A stretch of 64,000 bases of DNA from Klebsiella oxytoca (GTDB lineage Bacteria > Pseudomonadota > Gammaproteobacteria > Enterobacterales > Enterobacteriaceae): NCBI RefSeq assembly GCF_009707385.1, contig NZ_CP046115.1, positions 2,604,001 through 2,668,000 of the forward strand, written 5' to 3'. The translations under genes and the position numbers were made by a program. The notes beneath the pieces are model-generated. The model ran no database searches and was not told the origin of the DNA. It saw nothing but the letters and a program-made list of their open reading frames with translations. Each line of letters starts with the position of its first letter. Positions within the stretch are counted from its first letter, which is position 1. This document shows positions 1-9,526 of the stretch, piece by piece.

Positions 1-709
1 TGCTGACGTCATCGATACGCACGCCGAGCTTCGCGTTGGCAAGATTTTTACGCGCGCCGCTGTGGTCGCGGGAACCATGGGTGGTGAAGCGGTTGGTGGA
101 AACCACATAGTCGACATCCCCCGCGTGGCTGCCGTCGCCGACCGCACCGGTCGCTTTCAGGCCGTAATGCCAGGTGCCGAAACTGCCGTAATAGCTGCTG
201 GCTTCGATAGTTGGCGGCTGGCTGCCGGTCTGGGTGGTGGCATTAATCACTCCGCCTGAGGAGTTGCCGTACAGAGCGGAAAAAGGCCCGCGCAGAACGT
301 CGAGCGATTCGAGGCTGCCAATATCAATATTCGAGGTTTGCCCCTGGCCGTCGGGCATGGTTGCCGGAATACCGTCGACATAAATACGCAGCCCGCGCAC
401 GCCGTAGGTGGAGCGAGAGCCAAAGCCGCGAATCGAAAGCTGCAGATCCTGCGCATAGTTCTGGCGATTTTGTACCTGTAGCCCCGGCACCGCGCCCAGC
501 GATTCGGAAAGATTGACCCGCGGCGCGGCCTGGCGCATTTCATCACCGTTAACCACGCTCACGGCGGCAGGGGTATCGAGTTCAGAAACCGCGGACGGTG
601 CGGCGGTGACCACCATGGTTTGTTCAGCAGCGATAGCGGCTGGAGCTGCGCAGACAAGCGGCAAAAGCAGGGCGGGGAGCGCGGCGGCGCGCACGGAAAG
701 GATTTTCAT
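1..709 (-). CDS. yncD: TonB-dependent outer-membrane receptor YncD/PqqU (C-terminal part missing)
   Basis: Only the N-terminal 236 codons are visible; the gene runs off the left edge. The protein opens with a signal peptide (MKILSVRAAALPALL..., likely cut near ...AIAA|EQTM). A TonB-dependent plug domain follows, with the typical stretches LRGPFSALYGNSSGGVINA and VRGLRIYVDGIPATMPDG. Divergence from yncE is the E. coli arrangement, where YncD (renamed PqqU) imports pyrroloquinoline quinone. The start is the ATG at 709, which begins the signal peptide. A Fur-like site lies in the shared upstream region. Ligand specificity is inferred from synteny and plug similarity only. Confidence 0.88.
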   Translation of the reverse strand, partial: MKILSVRAAALPALLLPLVCAAPAAIAAEQTMVVTAAPSAVSELDTPAAVSVVNGDEMRQAAPRVNLSESLGAVPGLQVQNRQNYAQDLQLSIRGFGSRSTYGVRGLRIYVDGIPATMPDGQGQTSNIDIGSLESLDVLRGPFSALYGNSSGGVINATTQTGSQPPTIEASSYYGSFGTWHYGLKATGAVGDGSHAGDVDYVVSTNRFTTHGSRDHSGARKNLANAKLGVRIDDVS

Positions 710-866
710 CAAAGTTACTCGCAAAACGAACCAAACGGAACATATGTATATATGTTAACTCTTTTGTAAATTTTTTGAAAAGACTTAACAGGATTTGAGT
801 TAACAAATAGCAAGAATTGCGCGATCCCGAGGCGACTATACGCAATTAACACTCCACATTGCGATA

Positions 867-885
867 AATAATGATTACTATTCGC
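867..885. promoter_or_regulatory. Putative Fur box between yncD and yncE
   Basis: The 19-mer aataatgattactattcgc agrees with the classical Fur consensus GATAATGATAATCATTATC at about 13 of 19 positions in the 6-6-1-6 hexamer arrangement. It lies between two divergent genes that are iron-linked in E. coli. No experimental support can be seen here. Confidence 0.5.
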
Positions 886-972
886 ATTAATAAGAGTAGC
901 GCAAAGCAATGATTTTGTGCCCCGGAAGCACTGTCGAGCAGGCATATATTTGTTTTATCAAAGGGAGTCGTC

Positions 973-2034
973 ATGTCATTACGTCATCTGTCCGCGCCGC
1001 GTCTGCGTCGTTCACTGTTATTAACTTCATTACTGCTGGCGGGGAGCTTTAGCGCCCATGCGGCGGAGGAAATGCTGCGCAAAGCCGTTGGCAAGGGCGC
1101 ATACGAGATGGCCTACAGCCAGCAGGAGAATGCGCTGTGGGTTGCCACTTCACAGAGTCGTTCGCTGGATAAAGGCGGTATTGTTTATCGCCTCGATCCG
1201 ACGACTCTCGAAGTGACGCAGATTATTCATAACGATCTGAAACCGTTCGGTGCGACGATCAACAACGCGACCCAGACCCTGTGGTTTGGCAACACCACCG
1301 ACAGCAGCGTCACGGCCATTGATGCTAAAACCGGTAAGGTGAAGGGGCGTCTGGTGCTTGACGCCCGTCAACGCAGCGAAACGGTCCGTCCGCTGGCCCC
1401 GCGTGAGCTGGCGGTTAACGAAAAAACCAATACTGTCTACATCACCGGCCTCGGTAAAGAGAGCGTTATCTGGGTGGTGGATGGCGACAAGCTGACGCTA
1501 AAAGACACGATTGCTAATACCGGCGCGATGGCGACGGGACTGGCGGTGGATGCGGAAGCGAACCGTATCTATACCACTAATGCCGACGGTGAACTGATCG
1601 TAATCGACAGCGCCAGCAATAAGATCCTGACGCGTAAGAAGCTGCAGGATGATGGTAAAGAGCACTTCTATCTGAACCTGAGCCTTGATACGGCAGGTCA
1701 TCGCGCTTTTATCACCGACGGCAAACAGCCGGAAGTCCTGGTCGTTGATATTCGCGATGGTAAAGTTCTGGAAAAAATCGCCGCGCCGGAATCCCTGGCG
1801 GTGCTGTTTAACCCAACGCGCAATGAAGCCTACGTGACCCACCGTAAAGCTGGTGAAGTGAGCGTGATCGATGGTAAGACCTACAAAGTGGTCAAGACCT
1901 TCAAAACACCGACTCACCCGAACAGCCTCACGCTTTCCGCCGATGGCAAAACGCTTTACGTCAGCGTGAAGCAGGAATCCACTCGCCAGAAGGAAGCAAC
2001 CCAGCCGGATGACGTTATCCGTATCGCGCTGTGA
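973..2034 (+). CDS. yncE: YncE, periplasmic beta-propeller protein
   Basis: 353 aa, the usual YncE length. A Sec signal peptide covers residues 1-30 (cleavage AHA|AEE). The rest is a seven-bladed YVTN/NHL-type propeller with repeated V-x-V-I-D and N-x-x-Y-V/I-T motifs (for example NTVYITGLG, NRIYTTNADGE, NEAYVTH, KTLYVSV). A good ribosome site (aaaggga) precedes the ATG. The family is iron/Fur-linked in E. coli and has been reported to bind DNA in vitro, but its function is not established. It is divergent from yncD across a putative Fur box. Identification is firm; the role is open. Confidence 0.93.
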   Translation: MSLRHLSAPRLRRSLLLTSLLLAGSFSAHAAEEMLRKAVGKGAYEMAYSQQENALWVATSQSRSLDKGGIVYRLDPTTLEVTQIIHNDLKPFGATINNATQTLWFGNTTDSSVTAIDAKTGKVKGRLVLDARQRSETVRPLAPRELAVNEKTNTVYITGLGKESVIWVVDGDKLTLKDTIANTGAMATGLAVDAEANRIYTTNADGELIVIDSASNKILTRKKLQDDGKEHFYLNLSLDTAGHRAFITDGKQPEVLVVDIRDGKVLEKIAAPESLAVLFNPTRNEAYVTHRKAGEVSVIDGKTYKVVKTFKTPTHPNSLTLSADGKTLYVSVKQESTRQKEATQPDDVIRIAL

Positions 2035-2039
2035 TCCCC

Positions 2040-2062
2040 ACGGGAGGGTTTCCCCCTCCCGT
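2040..2062 (+). terminator. Hairpin after yncE
   Basis: A 9-bp perfect stem (acgggaggg / ccctcccgt) with a 5-nt loop starts 6 nt after the yncE stop. No U-run follows, so it may act as a 3' end stabiliser rather than a classical intrinsic terminator. Confidence 0.5.
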
Positions 2063-2210
2063 CACTGTGCTGCCAGGCGGCTTCAAATACTCATTCACCT
2101 CCGCGATATCACCCTCTGTTACAAACACTTATTAGCCTGATAAATCTAATGGCTCTAAACTTACCGCTTTCCTGCGCAAGCGGGACGGTGGTATTAATCC
2201 TGGAGATAAG

Positions 2211-2432
2211 ATGAACAGAACATTGATGGTCGTTTGCACCGGCGCGATGCTGGCGCTTCTGGCGGGCTGTAGCTCAAACTATGTGATGACAACAAAAAGC
2301 GGGCAGACCATTGTGACGCAGGGCAAGCCGAAGCTGGATAAAGACACCGGCATGACCAGCTATACCGATGAGTCAGGCAATAAGCGCCAGATTAACAGCA
2401 GCGATGTTGCTCAGCTGGTGGAAGATAATTAA
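2211..2432 (+). CDS. YgdI/YgdR-type small lipoprotein (DUF903-like)
   Basis: 73 aa. Residues 1-19 are a lipoprotein signal peptide with lipobox LLAGC, giving a lipidated Cys20; Ser at +2 predicts outer-membrane sorting. The remaining ~50 residues (YVMTTKSGQTIVTQGKPKLD...TGMTSYTDESGN) match the small SH3-like YgdI/YgdR domain. The start follows a strong ggagat ribosome site. It is monocistronic, between yncE and the convergent ansP. Members are stationary-phase or envelope lipoproteins of unknown function. Confidence 0.88.
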   Translation: MNRTLMVVCTGAMLALLAGCSSNYVMTTKSGQTIVTQGKPKLDKDTGMTSYTDESGNKRQINSSDVAQLVEDN

Positions 2433-2444
2433 GGTTTAGAGTCG

Positions 2445-2468
2445 CGGTTTGCCCGTTGGGGCAAACCG
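2445..2468. terminator. Bidirectional hairpin between the lipoprotein gene and ansP
   Basis: Perfect 10-bp stem (cggtttgccc / gggcaaaccg) with loop gttg, in the gap between two convergent genes. The flanks are only moderately T-rich. Confidence 0.65.
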
Positions 2469-2478
2469 TAGAAGTGAT

Positions 2479-3939
2479 TTATTGCTGTTTTTCAACATCA
2501 GGCGCGGTGCTGTGAATGTCATGCACGCGCTTACGTACGCCAAACCAGCCGGCTACCAGCAGCACGGCAATCAGCGGGATCGAACCGATGGTATAAGTAC
2601 CGTTCGGATAGTCGAAAGCCATCAATACCAGCACGCTCAGCAGGAACAGCAGGGTCAGCCAGGAAGTAAAAGGCGCGCCCGGCATCTTGAAGCTGACGTC
2701 CGCCGCTTTACCTTCTTTAATCGCCTTGCGCAGGCGCATCTGGCAGATAACAATAAAAGCCCACGAAGCAATAATTCCCAGCGAAGCGACGTTAAGGACA
2801 ATCTCGAACACCTGTGAAGGCACAAGGTAGTTGAGGAAAACCCCCACAACGTAGACGCCAAGGGTCGCCAGGATCCCGGCGTAGGGGACGTGATGGCGGC
2901 TCATTTTTGACATAAACTTCGGCGCGGAGCCGCCCATCGACATAGAGCGCAGAATGCGCCCGGTGCAGTAGAGTCCGGAGTTCAGGCTGGAGAGCGCGGC
3001 GGTCAGCACCACGATATTCATCACGCTGCCGATATACGGCACGCCCAGCTTCGAGAAGAAGGTGACGAACGGGCTCTGTCCGGCCTGATAGGCATTCCAC
3101 GGCAGCAGCAGAACCAGCAGCAGCACCGAGCCAACGTAGAACAGGCCAATACGCCAGATGACGCTGTTAATCGCCCGCGGCACCATGGTCTGCGGATCTT
3201 TACATTCGCCAGCGGCGGTACCCACCAGCTCGATGGAGGCGAAGGCGAAAACCACCCCCTGAACCAACACCAGCGCAGGCAGCAGGCCATGCGGGAACAG
3301 GCCGCCGTTATCGGTAATCAGATGGAAACCGGTGGCATTACCGTCCAGCGGCTTGCCGGTGCCGAGAAAAATGGTCCCGACCACCAGAAATGCCACGATC
3401 GCCAGAACTTTGATCAGCGCGAACCAGAACTCCATCTCGGCAAACCACTTCACGCCGATCATGTTCATGGTGCCGACAATCGCCAGCGCGCCGAGGGCGA
3501 AGACCCACTGCGGAACGTCGCCGAAAGCGCCCCAGTAGTGCATATACAGCGCGACGGCGGTGATATCGACAATCCCGGTCATCGCCCAGTTGATGAAGTA
3601 CATCCAGCCCGCAACGTAAGCCGCTTTTTCACCGAGGAACTCGCGGGCGTAGGAGACGAAGCTGCCGCTCGAGGGGCGATGAAGCACCAGCTCGCCCAGC
3701 GCGCGTAAAATAAAGAACGAGAAGATGCCGCAGACCAGATATACCAGCGCCAGAGCGGGGCCGGCCATTTGCAAACGCGCGCCCGCGCCGAGGAACAGGC
3801 CGGTACCGATGGCGCCGCCAATGGCAATCATCTGTACCTGACGATTGCCCATCGCCTTGTGATAGCCGGACTCCTGCGAGTTCAGCCAGCTGCGTTTAGC
3901 AGCATGTTGTTCCGCCACACTAGAATGTTTCGTATTCAT
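2479..3939 (-). CDS. ansP: L-asparagine permease AnsP (APC superfamily)
   Basis: 486 aa inner-membrane symporter with about 12 hydrophobic helices. The N-terminal stretch GYHKAMGNRQVQMIAIGGAI is the amino acid permease signature, and LHRPSSGSFVSYAREFLGEK is near-identical to E. coli AnsP. The C-terminal tail is a little shorter than in E. coli (~499 aa). Position next to yncE matches the E. coli map. AnsP imports asparagine; that substrate is taken from the orthologue. The ATG at 3939 is preferred because it gives the AnsP-like N-terminus (EQHAAKRSWLN). Confidence 0.95.
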   Translation of the reverse strand: MNTKHSSVAEQHAAKRSWLNSQESGYHKAMGNRQVQMIAIGGAIGTGLFLGAGARLQMAGPALALVYLVCGIFSFFILRALGELVLHRPSSGSFVSYAREFLGEKAAYVAGWMYFINWAMTGIVDITAVALYMHYWGAFGDVPQWVFALGALAIVGTMNMIGVKWFAEMEFWFALIKVLAIVAFLVVGTIFLGTGKPLDGNATGFHLITDNGGLFPHGLLPALVLVQGVVFAFASIELVGTAAGECKDPQTMVPRAINSVIWRIGLFYVGSVLLLVLLLPWNAYQAGQSPFVTFFSKLGVPYIGSVMNIVVLTAALSSLNSGLYCTGRILRSMSMGGSAPKFMSKMSRHHVPYAGILATLGVYVVGVFLNYLVPSQVFEIVLNVASLGIIASWAFIVICQMRLRKAIKEGKAADVSFKMPGAPFTSWLTLLFLLSVLVLMAFDYPNGTYTIGSIPLIAVLLVAGWFGVRKRVHDIHSTAPDVEKQQ

Positions 3940-4193
3940 TTATGTCGCTATTTTCCTGTCATAGTCCATGAATGGTTCGTGGTGCCGGTTCTCCCATCAT
4001 TCTGAGGAATGAGATAAACGGGCATGGCGGAGAATCCTACACGTATCGCAAAATGGACGCACGTAAAAGATTTGCGGACCGCACTTGCTTAAATATCAAT
4101 GAGATCGGCAGGTTTCTGGCCTTGGAAATTTTTTCATCGTTTTATCGTTATTGCGCTATTATTCACCGCCCGCGTTTTGCCCGAGAGACCACG

Positions 4194-4733
4194 ATGAAAA
4201 TCAACGTAGTAGGGACCAGCGGCGTCGGCAAATCTACCCTTGCGCGTCGGCTGGCTCAGGAACTGACGCTGCCCTATATCGAAATGGACGTGCTCTACTG
4301 GCGGCCCGAGTGGCAAGGGACGCCGGACGATGAGTTCTACGCGAAACTCGCTGCCGCGCTCGCCGCGCCCGGTTGGGTGCTGGACGGCAACTATAACCGC
4401 AGCCGTCCGGTGAAATGGCGCGATGTGGATCTGGTGGTGTGGGTGGACTACAGCTTCTGGCGCACCGTCCGTCAGGCGGTCTGTCGCACGGCTTTACGCG
4501 CAAGCCGGAGGCAAGAGCTGTGGCCCGGCACCGGCAATTATGAAACCTTCCGCCGATCTTTCTTTAGCCGCGAATCCATTATTCTCTGGACGCTGAAAAC
4601 CTGGCGCAACAATCGCCAGCGTTCCCTGGCGGATATGCAGGATCCGCAGTATCGACATATTCGCTTTGTGCGTTTACGTAACCAGCAGCAGACCGAGAAC
4701 CTGGTGCGCGAACTTCGGCAGAATAGCCGATAA
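4194..4733 (+). CDS. P-loop kinase-like protein (adenylate kinase/FlaR-like)
   Basis: 179 aa. It opens directly with a beta strand and Walker A loop (MKINVVGTSGVGKST, G7-T15), followed by the LARRLAQELTLPYIEMDVLYW segment typical of the small 'adenylate kinase/topology modulation FlaR-like' nucleoside-kinase fold. A later LDGNY motif and an Arg-rich lid (RTALRASRRQELW) support this. The reading frame is open back to 3972, but the ATG at 4194 puts the P-loop at the N-terminus as in homologues. It is a single gene divergent from ansP. The substrate is unknown. Confidence 0.75.
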   Translation: MKINVVGTSGVGKSTLARRLAQELTLPYIEMDVLYWRPEWQGTPDDEFYAKLAAALAAPGWVLDGNYNRSRPVKWRDVDLVVWVDYSFWRTVRQAVCRTALRASRRQELWPGTGNYETFRRSFFSRESIILWTLKTWRNNRQRSLADMQDPQYRHIRFVRLRNQQQTENLVRELRQNSR

Positions 4734-4738
4734 CCCCC

Positions 4739-4983
4739 CCCGGCTCGCGCTGCGCTTAGCCGGGCTACCGGGCCGCAGACTTCTGAGGACGCGTAGCCCG
4801 GACAGATGCGCAGCATCGCCTCCGGGAAATTCTGTCACTCTGCCATCTTTTCCCGGGGGCGGCCCAAAGCGCCTGCCCAGGCTACCGGACCACAGATTGC
4901 CGGGAACCCGTAGCCAGGGTAAGGCGTTTACGCCGCAACCCGGGGAATGTGTCGTGACGTGGCATCGCCTCCGGGGGCATTTT
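4739..4983. repeat. Cluster of extragenic palindromes (BIME/REP-like)
   Basis: This fills most of the 358-bp gene-free stretch 4734-5091. It contains four or more imperfect GC-rich palindromes, each built from a cccggct/agccggg-type arm around a gcgctgcgc or gatgcgcagcatc core. The first 30 bases recur exactly at 24166-24195. The segment around 4758-4826 recurs in reverse orientation at 20908-20977 with few differences. Such mosaics are transcribed stems that stabilise or terminate mRNA. Beyond ~4990 only the operon promoter region remains (TAATAAT at 5054-5060 is a possible -10). Confidence 0.75.
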
Positions 4984-5091
4984 CCACACCGCATATCTAA
5001 TTTCCGGCAGAGCACATGTAAATAAATTGTTTCTCACCAGCCGCGAGCGCTTCTAATAATGCAGGCATGTTAATTCATATGAGCCTGCTAA

Positions 5092-6093
5092 ATGTCTTAT
5101 CGAATCAGTATCCTGGATAAAAGCCCGCTGGCAGCCGGAGAAACGGCCACCCAGGCCCTGGCACGTACGTTAACGCTTGCGCAACAGGCGGAAGCCTGGG
5201 GATATCACCGCTTCTGGATAGCCGAACACCATAATACGGACCAGCTCGCCAGCCCGTCGCCGGAGCTGGCGATCGCCTGGATCCTCGGCCAGACCCGCAG
5301 GATTCGCGTTGGTTCCGGCGGCGTCATGCTGCAGCACTACAGCCCGTATAAGGTGGCGGAGAACTTCAATATGCTGGCCTCGCTCGCGCCGGGCCGCGTG
5401 GATCTGGGCGTCGGTAAAGCTCCCGGCGGACTGCCGCTCTCCACTCGCGCCTTGCAGCAGGGACTTAATCCCCAGCAAAAGGGGACTTTTGCCGACCAGC
5501 TGGCGCAGCTCGATAACTGGCTGTCGCTGACCGAAACCGACGGTGAGGAGAGCGTACGCGCCACTCCTATCCCGCCGCGTCGCGCCGACGGCTTTCTGCT
5601 CGGCGCCAGCCTGGAGAGCGCGCAATTGGCGGCGCAGCTGGACTGGAACTTCGTGTTCGCCGCCCATCTCAACGGCGATAAAAATCTGCTGCGTGATGTG
5701 CTACTCCGCTGGCGTGAACTTAGCCGTCGCGACGCGATTATCGCCGTCCAGGTAGTGGTAGCCGAAGAGGTAGCAGCGGCGGCGGAATTGGCAAAATCTG
5801 TCGAGGCGTGGGGCGTTGAGCTGGAAAACGGTCAGCGGGTGACCGTTGGCAGCGAGGCTCAGGCGGCAGCGTTTGCCCGCCAGGCGGGCAGCAGACCGAC
5901 GCGCATCGCCCGCAGGGAGTCGACGGTGCTGTACGGGACCCCGGAGCAGGTCAAAGAGCAGCTGGATGCTCTGCAGGCCGAGTGGAATATCGACGAATTT
6001 ATTATCGACACGCCAGTCAGCGACGGCGCGGCGCGCGTGAACTCTCTGCGTCTGCTGGCCCAGGCGCACCACAGCGCGGAGGTGCAGCCATGA
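5092..6093 (+). CDS. LLM-class flavin-dependent oxidoreductase (MsnO8-type)
   Basis: 333 aa bacterial luciferase-like monooxygenase. Motifs visible are the N-terminal DKSPLAAGETATQAL, the HRFWIAEHHNTDQLASPSPE active-site strand, RIRVGSGGVMLQHYSPYKVAE and VDLGVGKAPGG. The family uses FMNH2 and O2 to oxidise or cleave C-S, C-N or C-H bonds. It is the first gene of an eight-gene operon and its stop overlaps the next start by 4 nt (ATGA). In this context it probably acts with the second monooxygenase (7242-8558) on an imported sulfur-containing amino acid derivative. The substrate is inferred, not shown. Confidence 0.85.
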   Translation: MSYRISILDKSPLAAGETATQALARTLTLAQQAEAWGYHRFWIAEHHNTDQLASPSPELAIAWILGQTRRIRVGSGGVMLQHYSPYKVAENFNMLASLAPGRVDLGVGKAPGGLPLSTRALQQGLNPQQKGTFADQLAQLDNWLSLTETDGEESVRATPIPPRRADGFLLGASLESAQLAAQLDWNFVFAAHLNGDKNLLRDVLLRWRELSRRDAIIAVQVVVAEEVAAAAELAKSVEAWGVELENGQRVTVGSEAQAAAFARQAGSRPTRIARRESTVLYGTPEQVKEQLDALQAEWNIDEFIIDTPVSDGAARVNSLRLLAQAHHSAEVQP

Positions 6094-7211
6094 GCCTCTC
6101 CGAGCAGTTAATTCGCTGGCGGCGCGAGCTGCATCAGTATCCGGAACTGTCGTTGCAGGAAGTCGACACCACCGCGCGTATTCGCGACTGGCTCGAAAGC
6201 GGCGGCATCAGCCTGCTGCCATATGACCTGAAAACCGGCACGGTTGCCGAAGTCGGTTCTGGCGAAAAGGTGATTGCCCTGCGTGCCGATATCGATGCGC
6301 TGCCTATTGAAGAGGCAGCCAGCGTGCCGTTTCGTTCGCTGAATGCCGGCGTCATGCACGCCTGCGGGCATGATGTTCATACCAGCGTCATCCTTGGCGC
6401 GGCCCTGCTACTGAAACAACGCGAAGCGCAGCTGGCGGGACGCGTCCGTATTCTGTTCCAGCCGGCGGAGGAGAGCTTCGGCGGTGCGAAAACCCTGATT
6501 CGCGCCGGGGTGCTGGAGGGCGTTTCCGCTATTTTCGGCATGCATAATGAACCTGGTCTGCCGGTGGGTGAATTCGCTACCCGCGGCGGCGCGTTTTACG
6601 CCAACGTCGATCGCTTTGTGTTTAAGGTGACCGGTAAAGGCGCGCATGCCGCCCGGCCGCATGAAGGTAAAGACGCCATTCTGCTGGCCAGCCAGCTGGT
6701 GACTCTGCTGCAAAGCGTCGCCAGCCGCGAAGTGAATACTCTCGATTCCGTGGTGCTTAGCGTAACGCGGATTCAGGGTGGTAACACCTGGAACGTCCTG
6801 CCCGAAAGCGTCGAACTGGAAGGAACGCTGCGCACCCACAGCAGCGAAGTCCAGCAGCGGGTGAAGGCGCGGGTAAGCGAAATTGCCGCCGGCTTTGCCA
6901 GCGCCTTTGGCGCGCAGATCGACGTGTTCTGGTACGCCGGGCCGACCGCGCTGGTCAACGATGAGCGCTGGGCGGCATTCGCCAGCGAAGTGGCCGGAAA
7001 GTCCGGCTACCGCACGCACCATGCGGATCTTCATCTCGGCGGGGAAGATTTTGCCGTTTATCTGCAGCATATTCCCGGGGCGTTCGTCAGTATCGGCAGC
7101 GCCAGCGAATTTGGTCTTCACCATCCGGCGTTTAATCCGGATGAGCGTTTAATTGCGCCAGCGGCGCACTACTTTGCCGATCTGGCAGAGCAGGCATTGA
7201 AAGAACTTTAA
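6090..7211 (+). CDS. M20 family amidohydrolase (HipO/YxeP-like N-deacetylase)
   Basis: 373 aa. Dinuclear-metal motifs of the M20D/HipO peptidases are intact: LRADIDALPI at ~64-73, ACGHDVHT at 91-98, QPAEES at 124-129 and the C-terminal HLGGEDFAVY. These enzymes remove N-acyl groups from amino acids in the cytoplasm. The frame is open upstream, but the ATG overlapping the previous stop (ATGA) is chosen from translational coupling and family length. In a GNAT/monooxygenase/deacylase set it would remove the protecting acetyl group at the end of the pathway. Confidence 0.88.
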   Translation: MSLSEQLIRWRRELHQYPELSLQEVDTTARIRDWLESGGISLLPYDLKTGTVAEVGSGEKVIALRADIDALPIEEAASVPFRSLNAGVMHACGHDVHTSVILGAALLLKQREAQLAGRVRILFQPAEESFGGAKTLIRAGVLEGVSAIFGMHNEPGLPVGEFATRGGAFYANVDRFVFKVTGKGAHAARPHEGKDAILLASQLVTLLQSVASREVNTLDSVVLSVTRIQGGNTWNVLPESVELEGTLRTHSSEVQQRVKARVSEIAAGFASAFGAQIDVFWYAGPTALVNDERWAAFASEVAGKSGYRTHHADLHLGGEDFAVYLQHIPGAFVSIGSASEFGLHHPAFNPDERLIAPAAHYFADLAEQALKEL

Positions 7212-7241
7212 TTATTCAGGGTCATAGACTAAGGATTAACG

Positions 7242-8558
7242 ATGTCTGAACAACGGCAGCTGCGCATTGGCACCATATTACATGGCGCCTCGGGGAATAT
7301 GTCGGCCTGGCGTCATCCGGCCGCGCTGGCGGATGCCAGTATTAATTTTGAGTTCGTCAAACAGACGGCGCAAAAAGCGGAAGAGGGTAAGCTGGACTTT
7401 ATTTTTGTCGCCGATGGTTTATATATTAACGAAAAATCCATTCCGCATTTTTTAAATCGCTTCGAACCATTGACGGTATTATCCGCGCTGGCGACGGTGA
7501 CCTCGCGTTTGGGGCTGGTTGGCACCCTGTCGACCTCCTACAGCGAGCCCTTTACCACCGCCCGTCAGTTCGCCAGCCTCGATCATCTCAGTGGCGGCCG
7601 CGCGGGCTGGAACGTGGTTACTTCGCCGCTGGAAGGTTCAGCAAAAAACTTTTCCCGCGCGCAGCATCCCGATCATGCGCTGCGCTACCGCATCGCCGAT
7701 GAGTATTTACAGGTGGTGAAGGGGCTATGGGACTCGTGGGAGCAGGACGCTTTTGTGCGCAATAAAGAGAGCGGCCAGTTCTTTGATAAAAGTAAGCTGC
7801 ATACGCTTAATCATCACGGCGATTTCTTCAAAGTAGCCGGCCCGCTAAATATCGCCCGCACGCCGCAGGGCAGGCCGATTATATTCCAGGCGGGTGCTTC
7901 CTCTGATGGAAAAAAATTAGCCGCCAGCCACGCGGACGCTATTTTTACTCATCAGGAATCCCTGACGGAAGCCCAGGCTTTTTATCGTGATGTCAAAAGT
8001 CAGCTGGCAGCCTACGGACGCCAGGAGAGCGAACTGCATATATTCCAGGGCGTCAGCGTGATCGTTGGCGATAGCGCTGACGATGTGGAGCAGCAATACC
8101 AGACCACCGCCGCACTGGTATCGATTGAAGACGCGCTGAATTACCTCGGCCGCTATTTTGAGCATCATGATTTCGCCCAGTATCCGCTGGACGAGGCGTT
8201 CCCGGATATCGGCGACCTCGGGCAGAACAGCTTTCGCAGCACCACCGATGAGATTAAACGCAGCGCCCGCGAGCGTGGCCTGACGTTACGCCAGGTGGCG
8301 CTGGAGGCAGCCAGTCCGCGACCGCGTTTCTCTGGCACCGCCGCAGAGGTGGCGGATGGTTTACAGCAGTGGTTCGAACAGCGCGCGGCGGACGGTTTTA
8401 TCATCCAGGGCGGCACGCCGGACACTTTCCCGCGCTTTGTGGATCAGGTGGTACCCATTCTTCAGCAGCGCGGATTATTCCGTCAGGAGTATCCCGGCAC
8501 CACGCTGCGCGAAAGTTTAGGGCTGGCAGAGCCCGTCAATCAATTCCAAAAACAATAA
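7242..8558 (+). CDS. NtaA/SnaA/YxeK-type FMN-dependent monooxygenase
   Basis: 438 aa, the usual size for the NtaA/DmoA branch of luciferase-like monooxygenases. Typical features are the [12 protein letters not shown] start, the [10 protein letters not shown] strand, [32 protein letters not shown], the YRIADEYL...LWDSW block and PIIFQAGAS. Relatives act on nitrilotriacetate, dimethylsulfide, N-acetyl-S-alkylcysteine or N-acetyl-S-(2-succino)cysteine. It lies 30 nt after the deacylase gene. The neighbouring acetyltransferase and cystine-type importer favour an S-substituted cysteine substrate; that is inference. Confidence 0.87.
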   Translation: MSEQRQLRIGTILHGASGNMSAWRHPAALADASINFEFVKQTAQKAEEGKLDFIFVADGLYINEKSIPHFLNRFEPLTVLSALATVTSRLGLVGTLSTSYSEPFTTARQFASLDHLSGGRAGWNVVTSPLEGSAKNFSRAQHPDHALRYRIADEYLQVVKGLWDSWEQDAFVRNKESGQFFDKSKLHTLNHHGDFFKVAGPLNIARTPQGRPIIFQAGASSDGKKLAASHADAIFTHQESLTEAQAFYRDVKSQLAAYGRQESELHIFQGVSVIVGDSADDVEQQYQTTAALVSIEDALNYLGRYFEHHDFAQYPLDEAFPDIGDLGQNSFRSTTDEIKRSARERGLTLRQVALEAASPRPRFSGTAAEVADGLQQWFEQRAADGFIIQGGTPDTFPRFVDQVVPILQQRGLFRQEYPGTTLRESLGLAEPVNQFQKQ

Positions 8559-8573
8559 CAGAGAACACCCGCT

Positions 8574-9515
8574 ATGCAGAAAACGCAGAAAAAATCACTG
8601 TTGCTGGCCCTCGTGCTGGCCTTCTGCGCCCCATCCTGGGCGCAGAACGTCACGATCAACGGCACCGGCGTGAGCATCGAAGCCAACAAAACGCCGATTC
8701 ACACGGCGAAAAACCCGCAAGCTATCGCCCAGCTGCCGAAAGATCTCCACCTGGCGGTGCCCGGCAAGCTGACCGTCGCGGTCGCCGCGCTGAATTCGCC
8801 GCCGCTGACCGTGTTTTCTGATGATAACAAAACCCTGCTCGGCAGCGAGGTGGATATCGCCCGCCTGGTGGCCGACAGCCTCGGGCTGGAGCTGAACGTG
8901 GTGCCCACCTCGTGGGAAGACTGGCCGCTCGGCGTCGCCTCCGGCAAATATGATGCGGCGGTCAGCAATATCACCGTGACCAAAGAGCGCAAAGAGAAGT
9001 TTGATTTCGCCACCTACCGCAAAGATTCGCTGGGTTTCTACGTCAAGAGCACCAGTCCGCTGAGCAAAATTGAAAAAGCCGAAGATATTGCCGGACTGCG
9101 GATTATCGTCGGCTCCGGCACCAACCAGGAAGCGATTCTGCTGGCGTGGAACGCCGAGAATCTCAAGAAAGGGCTGAAGCCGTTTACCCCGGTTTATACC
9201 AAAGATGACGCCGCCCAGACCCTGGCGCTGCAGTCCGGGCGCGCCGATGCCTTCTTCGGCCCCAACGTGATCGGCGCGTGGAAAGCGGCGCTGACCGGCA
9301 AAACCAGGCTGGTGGGCAGCGTTGACGGCGGCTGGCCGAAGGCAGCGCATATTGCGGTGACGGTGAAAAAAGGCAGCGGTCTGGTTGAACCGGTACAGAC
9401 GGCGCTGAACGGCGCTATCCGCAGCGGCGACTACGCGAAGGTGCTGAACCGCTGGGGCGAAGGCGTGGAGAGCATCCCGCAATCGGAAATTAACCCGGCC
9501 GGACTCGGCGACTAA
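8574..9515 (+). CDS. Periplasmic amino acid-binding protein (ABC importer, first copy)
   Basis: 313 aa. Signal peptide 1-23 (CAPSWA|QN) followed by an SBP family 3 fold: GKLTVAVAALNSPPLTVF, DNKTLLGSEVDIARLVADSL, the YDAAVSNITVTKERKEKFDF hinge motif, and [16 protein letters not shown]. Binding proteins of this type carry polar or sulfur amino acids to a HisM-type permease. It is clearly paralogous to the protein at 11732-12625 in the same operon, sharing [26 protein letters not shown] and VGSGTNQE. It probably delivers the operon's substrate or a variant of it. Confidence 0.88.
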   Translation: MQKTQKKSLLLALVLAFCAPSWAQNVTINGTGVSIEANKTPIHTAKNPQAIAQLPKDLHLAVPGKLTVAVAALNSPPLTVFSDDNKTLLGSEVDIARLVADSLGLELNVVPTSWEDWPLGVASGKYDAAVSNITVTKERKEKFDFATYRKDSLGFYVKSTSPLSKIEKAEDIAGLRIIVGSGTNQEAILLAWNAENLKKGLKPFTPVYTKDDAAQTLALQSGRADAFFGPNVIGAWKAALTGKTRLVGSVDGGWPKAAHIAVTVKKGSGLVEPVQTALNGAIRSGDYAKVLNRWGEGVESIPQSEINPAGLGD

Positions 9516-9526
9516 CAGGAGGCATG

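Noticed and set aside
3972..4193. N-terminal extension of the P-loop protein
   Set aside because: Homologues begin at the Walker A strand; the extension is low in similarity to anything recognisable and overlaps the ansP promoter region.
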